A stretch of 32,757 nt of DNA, taken from assembly GCA_027604665.1 (NCBI GenBank), contig JADGIZ010000058.1:1-32757 (forward strand), read 5' to 3'. The notes beneath the pieces were generated by a model. The model searched no databases. It was not told the origin of the DNA and saw nothing but the letters and a program-made list of their open reading frames with translations. The DNA is from Polyrhizophydium stewartii (Eukaryota; Chytridiomycota; Chytridiomycetes; Rhizophydiales). The translations under genes and the position numbers were made by a program. Positions 1 through 11,800 of this stretch are shown here, piece after piece; within the stretch, counting starts at the first letter, position 1; the number at the start of each line of letters is the position of its first letter.

Positions 1-236
1 CGGGGGAGGGACCAGACCGCCGTCAAAGTGCCTTGCTCCAAGCCGTGTCGCCGTTCTTGCTGCCTGTCGTTCTCCGCTGATCTCTGGGCTCGGGAAAAGT
101 ATCAGAAACACGATGGCGTTCTGACGTCGCCTCACCCCGACCCCCGACAACCACCGCTGCTCCGCTGGTGGCGTGGCGCCTGCGGCTGCGTCTCCAGGCA
201 TCCGTATCCAGAGGCTCACGCACCACAGCCCTTTAC
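1..236. other. Window edge, no supportable gene
   Basis: Short open frames run through on both strands but show no recognisable domain, no splice-supported continuation and no link to the gene that ends at 237. It probably holds the 3' UTR or downstream flank of the minus-strand TBC gene. I see nothing else here. Confidence 0.4.
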
Positions 237-3200
237 TCAGCGGTGCTTCTTTGCTGGAGATGACGACATAATGGTGCCTGCACCGAGTGGATCGTGCACG
301 GCGGCGGCAGGGGCGGCGGAGGCGGCGGCAGGAGGGTCGTCGCCACGAGTGGGTGGCGGAAAGCGGTGGTGCGGCATCGAGAGAGGCTGCGCCGCGATAG
401 GCGGCTGTTGAGCCACCGCTGGCGCACCAGATCGGCGGGCTGGCGCAGCGTGCTGCCGAGTGGGCACGTTGATGTCCCGCAGGCTCTCGTTGGGCTCGAC
501 CATGGGCAGCAGCCGGCTGGCGGCGGCCGGCGGCCGCGCGGCGCCAGAGATGCTGCCCGTGCTCCCAGCCGATCCGCTGCTCGGTAGGCCCAGTGCCGAC
601 GGCTCCTCGAAGAAGTTGGCCAGCACGCGCCCAGCGCCCGCGATCCCCGCGCGGACCTGGCCGAGCACAATGTCGGCGCCTTGCGAGATGCGCAGTGCAG
701 ACGCCTCGGTGAACGACCCGCTGCCAACGGAGAGCAGCTGCGATTGCGACTGCGGCTTTTGAGTCTGTCCAAGAGCCTCAAATGCCTCGTGCGACTGGCG
801 ACGCATCCTCGCCGGAGGAGGAGTGGGCCGGTCTCGCACTGTCTCGGTCGCGCGAAGCGGGTCCATCGGCACGGGCGGCTTGCTCGCTGCCGCGACGGCA
901 GCCTGCGCGCTCGTCTGCGTGCCTGCCACTGCACGCTGCGAGACAGACGCTGTGGCAGGCGCAGGCGCTTTCTCGAGCGGAAGCCGCGCTTGGAGTGGAT
1001 CAGATCTGGCCGACGTCAGCGCGAGCGCGCCGGCAGCACTCGCCACAGCCGGGATGCTTCCGACTTCGCTTGCACGCTGCGATAGCAGCTGGATGTCCTC
1101 GTCGCTGCTCGACAGCGGCATGCTTAGTGACCGGCGCATCTCGGTGACCTTGTCGATCATCTTGGTAAGTCCCTCAATATCTTGCGCCGGCGTCGCTGCT
1201 GTGTTGTCGCGCCAGTAATGAAGCCGCTCGAGCACCGCCGACAGATCCTCGATGAGCCGCTGGTCGCGCTCCTGTATCAGCTTGAGCAGCACGGGCAGTT
1301 GAGATAGTCGGCGTTGCGGGTTCATCATCGACGGTGACGGCGGTACAGAGTCGGGTGCAGAGACCGGTGCACTCGCATCACAGGCCCTCTGCGCGCCAGA
1401 GGGCTGTCGCAGGGATGCCTCGAAGCTGGTCCACGGCGACGCTGTGCGCTTGGGTCGCTGCCCCGATGAAGAACCAGCTGCACTGCCGTGGCCAGCTGCC
1501 GCATGTGCCGAGTTGTCGCCAGCGAGAGCCACCCTCGAGCCGGATGCTGACTTTGCATGGAATCTATCGCGGAGGCCTTTGGCGCTTGAGATGAACTCGC
1601 TGGCCGGCACGCCGTCCAATGGCGGATACTTCATCAGAATGTGCATCGCCATGGCAAAGTCAGATTTGAGAACTTGAGTGCCGCCGTGAAGCGTCAGCCA
1701 ACCGGTCAATGCAGGCGCATGGCTCGACAATTATGTAGCGTTGAATCACCTTCTGCTCTCACGTAGATGAGCATGGCTACGGCGACCCATTCGGCTAGCG
1801 CCAAGCTCGAATCCTCGGCAAACAGCCCGTCCCACAGCACAAGCGCCTGCTCCAGCGGAAACTCGCGCATGAACAGAAGTCGCAGCCAGCGTCTGCCTTT
1901 GGGCGTGAGTGTGCGCTTTCTACGAAACGTGCTCAGAGCTGAAAACGCACAAGCCATAGAGCTGCGGCTCGATCCCTAAGGTCTCGAGATGGCGCGAGAG
2001 CTCGGCATCCAGCGCAAGCAGCAGCTCGCCCTGTATGCGGCGGCACGTTGCGATAACCGGGACAACCTGCGAGAAGCAATGAGCAGCCGTGCTGGCGCTT
2101 TTGGTTTGCAGAACCGCGCGAAAGCCCACCCTCGCCTGCAGCTTGTCCTTGGGTCGCGCAAAGAACGAAGGCGTCTCGTTGATCTCATACCAAGTCTTGA
2201 TCGAGCGCATGATGCGAAAGAAGATGGTGGCTGTGTCATGCTCGACGAAGCGCGAGTCAAACATGAACAAAAACGGATCCTGCGTGGCGGCGCTGTCGGT
2301 GCTGTCTTGGCTTTGATGGCCGCCGTTGCCTTCGTCCTCGACCGAGACCTTGTCGCGATCGACGACGATGAATGTGATGGCCAGCAGCTCGTGCATGCCC
2401 TGGCGATAAGAGATGTCCGGATTGACCTTGCACCACACAAACAAGATGTTGCAAAGCAAGGTTTGGATGTCTGGGTCGCGAAAGCGCTCCTGGTCGGGCA
2501 GCCTGCACGGAGCGTCGGTCGTCAGCGACGAGATGGGTGCCAGCCTGCAGGAGCGGGTGCTCCAACGCACGTCCGCTCGACATCCTGCATTATCAGCTTG
2601 CGCAGCTCCATGTCGTCAAAGTACTGGCGCCACGGACTCTGCGGGGCAGAATCGCAAGTCAGTCAGCGTCAATGGTTCGGTCGTTGTCTGGGCCGTGTGT
2701 CGGCACACACGTCCTCGGCCAGGCTCAGCGGGTTGTTGAGTGACCAGTCGGCCGCCTCCTTGATCTTGGCGGGATCAAAGATGAACTTGTCCTTGAGCTC
2801 GGCGTACCCGCGGCGCTCCTTGTCTAGCACCAGCCGCCACGCATCCGTCGAGATGCTCGGCACAATGTCAAAGTATATCTGCTCCGGGTTCGCGGCACGC
2901 CAGGCGTCAGCAGGCAGGCCGGCAACCGCTTGCGCCCCCCTCGACACAAGCAGGGCCGGGCTGGGCTAGGGCGTGCCTTCCAGAACAGGCTGCGCGGCTC
3001 GTCCGCGCCAATGGCGCCCGCCAGGCCCTTGTCTCTCAGGAAGTCTGTCGAGAGCAGCGGGTCGCGCACGATCCTGTCCCAGGCGGCGCTGCGACGGTGC
3101 CCGCGTCGGGCCGGGGGCAGAGGCCGAGGCGACAGGGGGGCGCGGGGTCACGCCGCACATGCCGTTGGTTGTCGCTGCGCCGTCAGCCTCGTCGTCGGCG

Positions 3201-3417
3201 CCCGGGGCGGTGCATCCCCTGCGGCCGCGTCCGGACGTGCCCTGTCGCTCACCGCTTTGATGACATCGCGGCAAGCCGGATCGCATCCAACAGCCCCATC
3301 GAAATGCCCCGTCGGCGTATTGTCTTCTAGGCGCATGCGAGCATCAGCCGGCGCGAAAGGGTCGATAAAACGAGCCGCCGTGGGCTGTTTGGCCTTTCCT
3401 GGAGATCCGAATGCCAT
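237..3417 (-). CDS. TBC1D5: TBC1D5-like Rab GTPase-activating protein (TBC domain)
   Basis: Proposed exons, 5' to 3' on the minus strand: 3417-3152, 3088-2977, 2929-2711, 2638-2571, 2502-2130, 2066-1951, 1892-1750, 1672-237, giving about 910 aa. The order of motifs follows TBC1D5: NNPLSLAED, then SPWRQYFDD, then the arginine-finger motif QDVERT, the glutamine-finger motif YRQGMHE, LYGLRWLRLLFMREFPLE, and MLIYVR before a Ser/Pro/Ala-rich tail. Both catalytic fingers are intact, so GAP activity is expected. TBC1D5 acts on Rab7 with retromer on endosomes in animals; the same role here is inference. The tail has a helical stretch near LIQERDQRLIEDL and a basic end. The ATG at 3417 is the first one in the frame that leads into the domain. 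The 2129-2067 intron is in frame and free of stops; I call it because removing it restores alignment to the family. The boundary at 2976-2930 has no canonical splice sites and is uncertain, as is the weak donor at 3151. Confidence 0.85.
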
Positions 3418-3663
3418 TCTCCTTGCTCAGGCTGCCAATCATTTCGTCCTCCGTCCACACGACCCAGGCCAGGGCAACGCCCGAGGCGGCAGGTGCTCAT
3501 TGGCCGACCAGCTCAAAACCGAGTGCAGATGCAAGACAAGCCAGGCAAGATGAGGCGGAAGCAGCGCGCGGGAGTTTAGGCCCCAAAATACGCCCCGACT
3601 CCAAGTCCCCGCGAGCATCTATTTCCGCGCGAGAGGCAGGCAGGTGGCGAGCTCGCGGCATTC
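3418..3663. promoter_or_regulatory. Shared upstream region of two divergent genes
   Basis: This 246-bp gap lies between the start codons of the minus-strand TBC gene and the first plus-strand CNBD gene. It must hold at least the proximal promoters and 5' UTRs of both, if the start codons are right. I see no clear TATA box or named regulatory site. Short open frames cross it but carry no recognisable domain. Confidence 0.45.
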
Positions 3664-6600
3664 ATGAAGCTCGGCCCCGATCGCGGGCTGGCGCTAATAG
3701 GCTCCGATGTCGCAGATCCGCTTCTGCAGCCCGCTGGCGCCATGCCTGCTGCTCCACCGAGCCCCGGCGGCGGCAGCGGCGGGCAGGCTCCCTCCCAGGC
3801 CGGAGTGCGCAACCAGGCTGCGAGCGCTGATCCGTCGCCGACGGCGACAACAATGCCCGCAAGGAACGCACATCGTCGCATCTTGATCGGACAGCAGGAT
3901 TCGGGACAAGGCGCTCCCATGATATCAATGGTCGCAAGTCCGCCGCAAATACTGGCGCACAACAGCCCGAGTCGGGGACCACGCCAAGCGCAGCAGGGGG
4001 AAAGCGAACCTGTGTCCGCCCAGGCTCAACAGCAGGGCATGCATAATCGTGAAGCGAGCCGCTCCGGTTCGACGCCTTCGGCGGTCATCGCCGTTGTCGA
4101 CACGAGCGCCAGCGACTCGGACTTGATCCCGTCTGAGCGCCTTCCCGCAAGTTCCCGCAAAGTATCCGCCGACCTGAGCGTCAGCTTTAGTGGCGGTGCG
4201 TCGCGATCGGTGCGACTTACGCCGCTCTCGCCGCGTGGGCTGTCTCCCGACTCTTTGGCGCGCACAAGTCCGCTCGCCTCGCATTCACCGCCGTCAGGAC
4301 ACTCGCTAGCGTCGCCTTTTGTGCTCTCGCCTTCGGCGTCTATGGGCGGAAGCGGAATTCCAGACGACTTTCTCTCCATGTCGCTGAGCTCGGCGACAAA
4401 ACGAGGCTTTACGCAGGCTTTAACCAAAAAACGTTCGGCCTCCATCAGCAATGATGCCCAGCAGAAATCGCCGAGCGAAACGAGCCACTCCTCAATGGAG
4501 GCTGTGCCCGAGCGTCCGCGAAGTAACTCGACGGCCGCTGATGCTCTGACAAGCCGCAGCAGCCACCCAATGCAGCGGCCGAGCCACCAGCAGGGATCTC
4601 CGAGCACAATCTCTGCCACGATGAATCTGGGCCTTTCAAGGCGCCGATCCAAGTCGAATGCCTCGGACGCTGGACCACTCCCAGAGGCTCCGATACCGGC
4701 CCCACCAAGCGACGGCGCAGCGCCGATGCATGGTAGACGGCGGTCGCGCTCAAACGCAGGCGAAACTGTGAGCCCAGGAATCGCTGATCTGCACCGGAAT
4801 GGGCCGTCCGCCGAGGCTGGATCAGTGATGCTCGGCCGCCGCGCGACAAAGGCCGAAACCGGCGAGGTGAATTCGCAGCAGCACCAGCAGCACCAGCACC
4901 AGCACCAGCACCAGCAACAACACCAACAACACTCGCAGCACCTGCAGTTGGCGGCCGAGGTCACTCGCCCCGACAAAGTATCGCCTGAGTGGCTGGCGCA
5001 GTCTAGGCAGAGCTTCAGAGAAAGGAAGCTCGGCGGCGAAGCGGTATCACGGCAAGACACTCTTGCTTTCCAAGCCCGCATCGATGAATTGCGAAGCCGG
5101 CTGCATAGAAACAAGTCGTTTGCCCAACAGGCCAACGATTTTGAGCGACCTGAGAGCTCAAACCCAGGGCGAGCACTCAGCCACAAGCAGACCTTCAGAG
5201 CCGCTGGTGGCAACGACGCCAATCTAACAATGTACGACGACTCTGCCACACAATTGCGTGCACCGACGCTGGTGTCAAGACGCACAACACGGCGAAAGTC
5301 GGTGTCGGCCGCCCAGAGATCGTCGCAGGAGCTGCGATTGATGTGGAAGTCGGCATGGTGGAAAGCCGTGTTTGGCATCCGGCTTGCGACAGAGTACAAG
5401 CTGGTCTCGGTGCGCTCGCAAATGGCACAGCGTTCCGCCTTGCTGGATAATACGTCCATCCAGTATATGCTGCGGATCCTGCAACCAAAATACGATGACG
5501 CACTGCCGCGAAAGGTAAGCGTGGGCAGCATTCTCTCACACCTCAAACACCCCATGCTGACGTGCGACAACCGAAAGATCCACGAGTACATCGTGTTGCG
5601 CGACAATCCAATGAGCGCTGGGCGCGAGGAGGCACTTGATATGATTATCAAGCTCATGTCGCTACGGATACGCTCCTTCACGCGCTTCAACCATCTGCAA
5701 AAGAGGCGCATCTGCGAGATTATGCGATTCGAGTCGTACCCAGAGGTAGGCCAGAAAGTATTCAGCTATACGTTGAGCTGCCCAGCATTCCGACTGATGA
5801 TCGGCACGCAGTCGGCACTGATCCTTAAGGAAGGGCATCCAGTCACTTTCATGTACTTTCTTGTCAACGGCCAGGTTGAGCTGTTCCAGATCCGCGAAGG
5901 CACAAAGTACAGAGTGAGCTTAAATGCGATAATCGCGCGCAATTATCGCATTTAAGCTCAAAGCTGACACGGGTAGCCAGGTGGGCCTCGTCAATCCGGG
6001 TGACACTTTTGGCGAAGTTCACATGCTCCCTGCACTGCGAACAGAATCCATCGCAACAACGATGCCAACAGAGGTCCTGATTGTCTACCAGAACGATTTT
6101 TTCGAGGTGACATCATCAGTCGCGATGCTTCTGGCTGCTGCGGCTCGTTGGAGCGCTGCAGGCAGTGTGCTGATCGCAGATGCGTCAAAAGATCCTCAAG
6201 ATGCAGGACCCAAACCATCGTGCTTTCAAGGAAAACTTGCTCGCGCCTGTCTTTGACCAGTTTCTTATCTCGCGCGCGATCGAGTCGTTCCAAATCATCA
6301 CATTCGAGCCATCCGAGACGATTTTGTTCGAGGGCGTGGGTAGCATCTTCATGTTTTGGGTTCTAAACGGCGCCTGCGACGCCCGAAAGACCATCACCTT
6401 TGTTCGCAAGCGTGGCCGCAGCGGCAATGATTATGTCAAGGGGCCGCTGATGCCGTACGATGGAGAGAGAGTTCTTGCGGCCGACGAGGAGACCATGCAA
6501 CAAGTCCTCACCGTGCGTACGCTGGAGCAAGGGAACCATGTGCCCAATATGCCCGCGTACGGCGAGGATCTGGATTTGATTGTCGAAAGCACCTTCAACA

Positions 6601-6881
6601 AGAACCGCTACGTCGAAAACGTGCGTCAGCTAACCGTCTCGAGTCCCGAGCTCGCGAGCTTCTACACGGTCGTAGCTCGCTCAAAGGCCACACTCGCAAA
6701 GATATCCCTGTACGAGTTTGCCTTTCACGCATCGCCGGGACTGCTTCTGTCGCTTCTGCGCACCGCGCCGGCGCTTCCATCGGTGCGCGAGCTCCAGGAG
6801 GCGTTCATCGAGAAGGTCAACTGGGAGCAGTACCGCAGAAAGGTCGTCGGCGAGGTTCACTCGCAGCGGCCGCACTCGTGA
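3664..6881 (+). CDS. CNBD2-like cyclic-nucleotide-binding-domain protein, paralogue 1
   Basis: Exons 3664-5514, 5578-5745, 5812-5913, 5981-6106 and 6180-6881 join in phase to give 982 aa. Residues 1 to about 555 are Ser/Pro-rich and look disordered, with a Gln/His run near 405-428 and basic serine sites such as RRRSKS and RRRSRS. The conserved module starts near 558. The first CNBD holds SALILKEGHPV, then YFLVNGQVELFQ, then the cassette GDTFGE. It is the only paralogue that keeps the FGE acid. The second CNBD-like fold has FEPSETILFEG near 790, followed by WVLNGACDARK, which lacks the C-x-C found in the other five. Introns 5515-5577 and 5746-5811 are stop-free and in frame; they are called from paralogue alignment. 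Intron 5914-5980 carries a perfect hairpin. Introns corresponding to the YERFPA and IDK junctions of later paralogues are absent. The ATG at 3664 could be replaced by the one at 3742. Ligand binding is plausible but unproven. Confidence 0.8.
4876..4947 (+). repeat. CAG/CAC-type triplet repeat coding for Gln/His
   Basis: Imperfect CAG, CAC and CAA codons encode alternating Gln and His inside the disordered N-terminus of paralogue 1. None of the other paralogues has an equivalent run. Such tracts commonly vary in length between strains. Confidence 0.85.
5915..5960. repeat. Perfect 19-bp inverted repeat (hairpin) in an intron of paralogue 1
   Basis: The left arm is 5915-5933 and the right arm 5942-5960, separated by an 8-nt CG-rich loop. 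The arms are perfect reverse complements. The left arm starts at the T of the GT donor (intron 5914-5980), so the hairpin would cover the 5' splice site in RNA. An in-frame TAA lies in the right arm. Confidence 0.9.
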
Positions 6882-7038
6882 TCAAATGAAAGCGTGTTCC
6901 CACAGGCTGACCAGCGAGCGGCGCTGATGCAACTCCGCCGCGGAGCAGTGCCGCCCGGCGGCGTTTGACCGCACACCCGCCAGCACATCCCTCTGTCCCA
7001 ACACACACTGAGGGCCACAGCGACATCCGCACTGCAAA

Positions 7039-8816
7039 ATGACACCGACCCTCACTCGCACAAACCAAGACCTCATGGCTGTGAACCCGCGCACAGCTCT
7101 CGTGGCCCTTGCTACGCTTGCTGCGTCGCCTCTCGCCGCCGCCACCGCAGCTGTGCCGCCGATGCTGCTCGGCCAGCCGCTCGACGCCAAGACGCCGCTT
7201 GGGTTCGTGACCATGACCAAGACCGGTGCGCTTATGGACGAGAGCGGCGCGCTGTTCCGGTGGATCTCGTACAACGTGCCCAACCTGCTCATGGTCGAGG
7301 ACCGCCCGCCCGTCGTGGACGGTTACCCGCTCTGCCGCAGGCAAGTTGACGATCCAAGTTCCGGCGACAACGGCATGTTTTTTGGCGACGAGGACGGGCG
7401 CACCTGCCTGGTGCCGTCCAACGGCCAGAACGCGTGGGAGTGGGTCCTACCAGACCCGTGGGAGCAAGAGGACGCCATCCGAACTGTTGCCGGCGCCGGC
7501 GGCAAGGTCATCCGCACGTACACGCTGGGCATCGGCCCAAAGTACCACATCGTGGGGCCAAACAAGTTCAACGAGGCCGCCTTTGTCGCCATGGACAACG
7601 CCCTAGCGATAGCGCGCAAGTACGGCATTCGGCTCATTGTGCCGTTCATCAACCAGTGGACTTGGTTCGGCGACTACCACGATCTGGCCAAGCAGCGCGG
7701 CAAGGATGGCTCGGTGTTCTTCACTGATGCGCAGCTACGGTATGGCAAGCGCTGCCGCGACGCTCTTTGCCGAGAGCGATATCTGCGTCGTTGGCGCTGA
7801 TTCAACTCACGCCCTGCCTCGCTTGCGCTCGCACCAGCCAGGACTTCAAGAACATCATCTCGTTTGTGCTACGGCGCGTCAACACGGTCAACGGCGTGCG
7901 CTACGGCAACGACCCGACGATCCTGGCATGGCAACTCGGCAATGAGCTTGGCGGGTGGGATGGTCCTGCGCCGCCTGGATCGTGGACTGTCGAGATGGCG
8001 CAGTTTATCAAATCGCTCGCACCAAAGACGCTGGTCATGGACGGTACTATGGGCGGGCTCGACGCGACCAAACGATATACCTCGGCCGCGCTTCGGTCCA
8101 AGTATGTCGACGTGTTTTCAAACCACTACTACTACGGCTCGAGCGATCTGGCACGCATTGCCACCGACTCCAGCTATGTCGCGAGCTTCGGCAAGGCGTT
8201 TGTGATTGGCGAGTTTGGTCTCACAGACACGGCGACAATCGAGAGCGTGCTCAAGGCAACCATTGCAAACACAAAAGTCTCGGGTGCAATGATCTGGAGC
8301 CTGCGCTTCCACAGCTCACTCGGTGGCTTCTACACGCACTACGAGAAGGATTCGTTCTGGGCTTATCACGCGCCAGGCTTCCCCAGCACCGACGGCGGCT
8401 TTGCTCCCGACGAGAAGGCAGTTGTTCCACTCATGCGCAAGTACGCAATCAAGACCTTTGCCTCCATCGGCGCCAACGCCAAGGTGCCTTTCCCTGTGCC
8501 GCCGACGCCCGCCAGCGTCTCCGGTGCGTCTCCATGGGCTCTGATATGGCGCGGCTCTACATGGGCCGCAAGCTATACTGTCGAGCGCGCCGTCAGTGTG
8601 CCTGCTCCGAACAGCAAGGGCAAGATCGACGTAACCAAAATCAAGTGGGCTGTCATTTCTCGGGGTGTGCTCGACAACGTTGCATGGGGCATGCCGATCT
8701 TCAGCGACGACGACAGCGACGAGTCGTCGCAGTACTGGTACAAGATCACTGCCGTTGGCGTCGACGGAACGGCCAGCACGGGCTCGCTTTTGATTGGTCC
8801 CGTGGCCAACAGTTGA
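7039..8816 (+). CDS. Secreted GH5 glycoside hydrolase, mannanase-like
   Basis: Exons 7039-7739 and 7838-8816 give 559 aa. The hydrophobic stretch TALVALATLAASPLAAATA near the N-terminus is a likely signal peptide; the ATG at 7075 gives a more typical signal and is an alternative start, while the ATG at 7039 has the better A at -3. The catalytic domain shows the fold landmarks of family GH5: GGKVIRTYTLG, YGIRLIVPFINQW, DPTILAWQLGNELGG with the acid/base Glu about residue 270, FSNHYYYG, and VIGEFGL with the nucleophile Glu about residue 359. Both glutamates are present, so the enzyme should be active. Similarity to fungal beta-mannanases (NDPTI and FFTDA motifs) suggests endo-mannan cleavage, but other beta-glycans are possible. 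The final 120 residues look like a fibronectin-III-type beta module ending in SQYWYKITAVGVDG. The intron removes a frameshift and a stop. The gene sits between CNBD paralogues 1 and 2, with only 73 bp to the next start codon. Confidence 0.85.
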
Positions 8817-8834
8817 GTCTCAATGAGTCATCCA

Positions 8835-8840
8835 AATAAA
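8835..8840 (+). terminator. Polyadenylation signal AATAAA of the GH5 gene
   Basis: A canonical AATAAA lies 18 bases after the GH5 stop codon and about 50 bp before the next start codon. This places the GH5 3' end in the very short gap to paralogue 2. Confidence 0.6.
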
Positions 8841-8889
8841 GAAGCGGAATATTCGCGCTCCATCGCACTCTCCCGACGACGAGCACGCG

Positions 8890-11800
8890 ATGGAGCCGGC
8901 GTCGCACCACCGACCGTCGAGCGACGTGCGGCGCAGGTCTGCGCAGCTGGCACATGCGCTCTCGCTGCACTCTAGTCAACGGCTGCCCGCGACTGCAGGC
9001 ACGGCGTCGGGCATCATGGCCGCCAACGCGCCTCGGGCAGAGAAACACGGCCAAAAACATGCCGATGGTGCTGTACAGAATGGGCGTGCGTCGGATAACG
9101 GCGCGCAGAACCAAGCTTCGAATGCGTTGCATGCCATCAAAGGGATCATTGATGCGGCGCCGGTTCTCCAAGGAGCCAGTGATGCATCCGCTTCCGGCAA
9201 ACCGGCTCATGAGTCCTCTGATGGCCAGCGAGGCAGCCGCGGAGCCACTTCGCTTTCTGAGCAAGCCGCCCCTCGCTTTGCGACGCCAAACCAGACGATT
9301 GGACAGCAAGATCAGACCGCAAAGCCGCAACCCAAACCCAGAGCGTCCCCGCTGAATGGCCCGGCCCCGTCAGCCGCGAGGGTCTCCCCAAGTCGCAGCA
9401 AGACACCGCCACTGCTGCCTGACTCGGGATCCTACGCCGAATCGCACGCGCAGCCAACCGAGCTACCGCCTGGACTGAAAGAGTCTCGGCCGGCGGCGGG
9501 ATCGCAACAAAACGGTGTCACGGCTGGCATTGTGGTCACAGCAGGACACGCCGTCCCCGCATTCGGGACAGCCTCCATCAATCGCACGGCGATCCAGACC
9601 CGCATGTCAAAACCAGATCGAGGCGCTGAAAAGCTTGGCGTGGAGCGCCTGCCCCACAGAGCCTCGTCGTACATCGCAGAGACATCCCAATTTGCGACGC
9701 TGCACGGCGCTGATGGCCGCCAAGCCCCACAGAGCGCGACCTCGCAGGGTGCATCCCGACCAGCAAGGAGGCTATCGGGGCGGCTCGAGCCGATCCAGCT
9801 GCCATCGTTTGGTCGCGGAGGCGCTCTTGATGAGCCGCACAACCCAGCCACATCATGGCTCTCAAGATCGGCGCCACCCTCGCCGCTTCACATATCACCG
9901 ACCGATCCGCTCTGCTCTTTTGCAGAAGATGCGCAGAGAGTGCGCAACCAAGATCAGCAGATCGATAGCGGGCTGGGTCTGTCGTCCAAAGAGCAACTGT
10001 CTGGGCCTGTTATCGAGCGCCCGAAACCAGCCTTGAAGCTGAGATATCTGAGCTCCTGCAGCATCCTGCGTGCTGCCGAAGGGCCGGAAGCTGTGAAGGA
10101 GCGACGCATCAGCAACGGCGCTTTGCGATTCGATGCCTCGCCCATCTCGCTGGAGAAAGATTGCGCTCTGCAGCTGCAAGACGCCGAAGGAGCGCGTAGT
10201 TCACGGCAATCGCTGTCGCTCGTCGATTCACCTGGGCTTGTCAAGACAACCATGGGCTCCATGAACCGCGTATCAATCCCATGCAAGCCGCAGCGATCGG
10301 CGTCCACGTCGCGTCTCGGCAGTGGCACACATCACGAATCAACAACATTTAATGCCGACAAGACCGACCCCGATACTCGATCCAAGTCCAAAGGCCCAAG
10401 GCGGCACTCCCACGAAGTCCAAGTAGACGCCTCTCGATCTTTTGGTGGCACAACGCTGCCGCAAATCCGTGACGCCGAAACCGAAGAGAGCGACTTTCGC
10501 GAAGAGCCAGAGCCCGAGAAAACTGCCAGCACTTCCCAAGCGACCCGAACTGGGTCGGCCCGCCGACGCTGGCGCGTCGCGGTCGGCTGCTTGAAGCTCG
10601 GAATCAGGCTCGCACGGATTTACAAGTTGATAATCGGCAGAACACAGCAGCTCCAACTTTCTTCACTCGTTGAAGCTCCGAGCTTGACATACATGCTGCG
10701 CAGCATCCATGCCCAGGTCGACAGCTCGCTCTCCCAAACGGTAAGTTGCCGCATCAAGCTTAACCGCGTCTGGCAAAGCTGTTAACGAAATCCGTGCGCG
10801 CAAACTCACACAGGTCCGAGATTTGCTTGCAAAGATCGCCGAAAACGACCGCAACGCCCTCGAGACGCTCGAGCGAACCCTCAGCATCCGCTTGCGCAGC
10901 TTTGCGCGCTTCACGCACAACCAGAAGCTTCAGTTCTGCGAAATCATGCAGTATCAGCGATTGCCAAAAGCAAGACCTCGTTTTGCGCCACAAGGCTTCA
11001 TGGAATTGCTTGCTGACCACCGCGTCCGATCGTATGCACAGGAGACGCTCATTGTCAAAGAGGGTCATGTCTCGTGGGCATTCTATTTTATCCTAAACGG
11101 ACAGGTCGAGATCTATAAGATCAAGGACAACTCCAAGCATCGGGTGCGTCCGAGACCTTGATTTAAGCCTTTACTGCGATTTGAGAGGCTAACGGCAGAT
11201 CAACTGCGAACAATCCGATTCAGCTCAACATCCTCAATTCTGGCGACAGCTTCGGCGACCGCACCATGAACACGCTCAACGACAAGCGCACGGCGTGTGT
11301 CGGCACAACTATCGACACGGAGCTTCTCATCATTGACAAGTCCGACTTTTTCAGGATCGCAAACACGACGGACGAGCACAACATCACCAGCAAGATCGCA
11401 CAGCTATCGGCCGTTCCGATGCTTGCCATATCCGATAGTGGCTTCCTCGAGAAGGCAGCTTACTTTTTCCGCAAGGTGCGCTATGAGCCCAACGAAGCCA
11501 TTCTGCTCGAGGGCACGGAGAGCACGGATCTGTTTTGGATCCTCAAAGGAACATGCCGGTGCGTCAAGCTTGTTCCGTTTGTCCAAAAAAAGACACGCCT
11601 CGGATTCTCGGCCGTCAAGAGCCACATGCGCGCGCACAACGCGAGTGTGCCGCTGGGAGATGACGAAGAGCTGGTCGAGCAGCTGCTTTCGATTCAGGAG
11701 CTGCAAGCCTCTGATTGTTTCCCAGACATGCCCATGAGCTCCGCGCGTCTCGACCAGTGGCTTACCGAGTCGATGTTTGACAAGGAGCGCTATATCGACT

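Noticed and set aside
1989..2969. 326-codon plus-strand open frame
   Set aside because: It lies antisense to the TBC domain exons, crosses their introns and has no recognisable motif.
4026..5711. 561-codon minus-strand open frame opposite paralogue 1
   Set aside because: It is the shadow of a GC-rich, Ser-rich coding exon: Cys/Trp-rich runs mirror the Gln/His repeat and it shows no domain. The plus strand carries the conserved module.
7955..8839. 294-codon second plus-strand frame over the GH5 gene
   Set aside because: It is out of frame with both catalytic glutamate motifs and is a composition shadow.
3664..10740. First exons of paralogues 1 and 2 have exactly the same length (1851 nt)
   Set aside because: The two N-termini do not align and the starts are only predicted, so I treat the equal length as coincidence.
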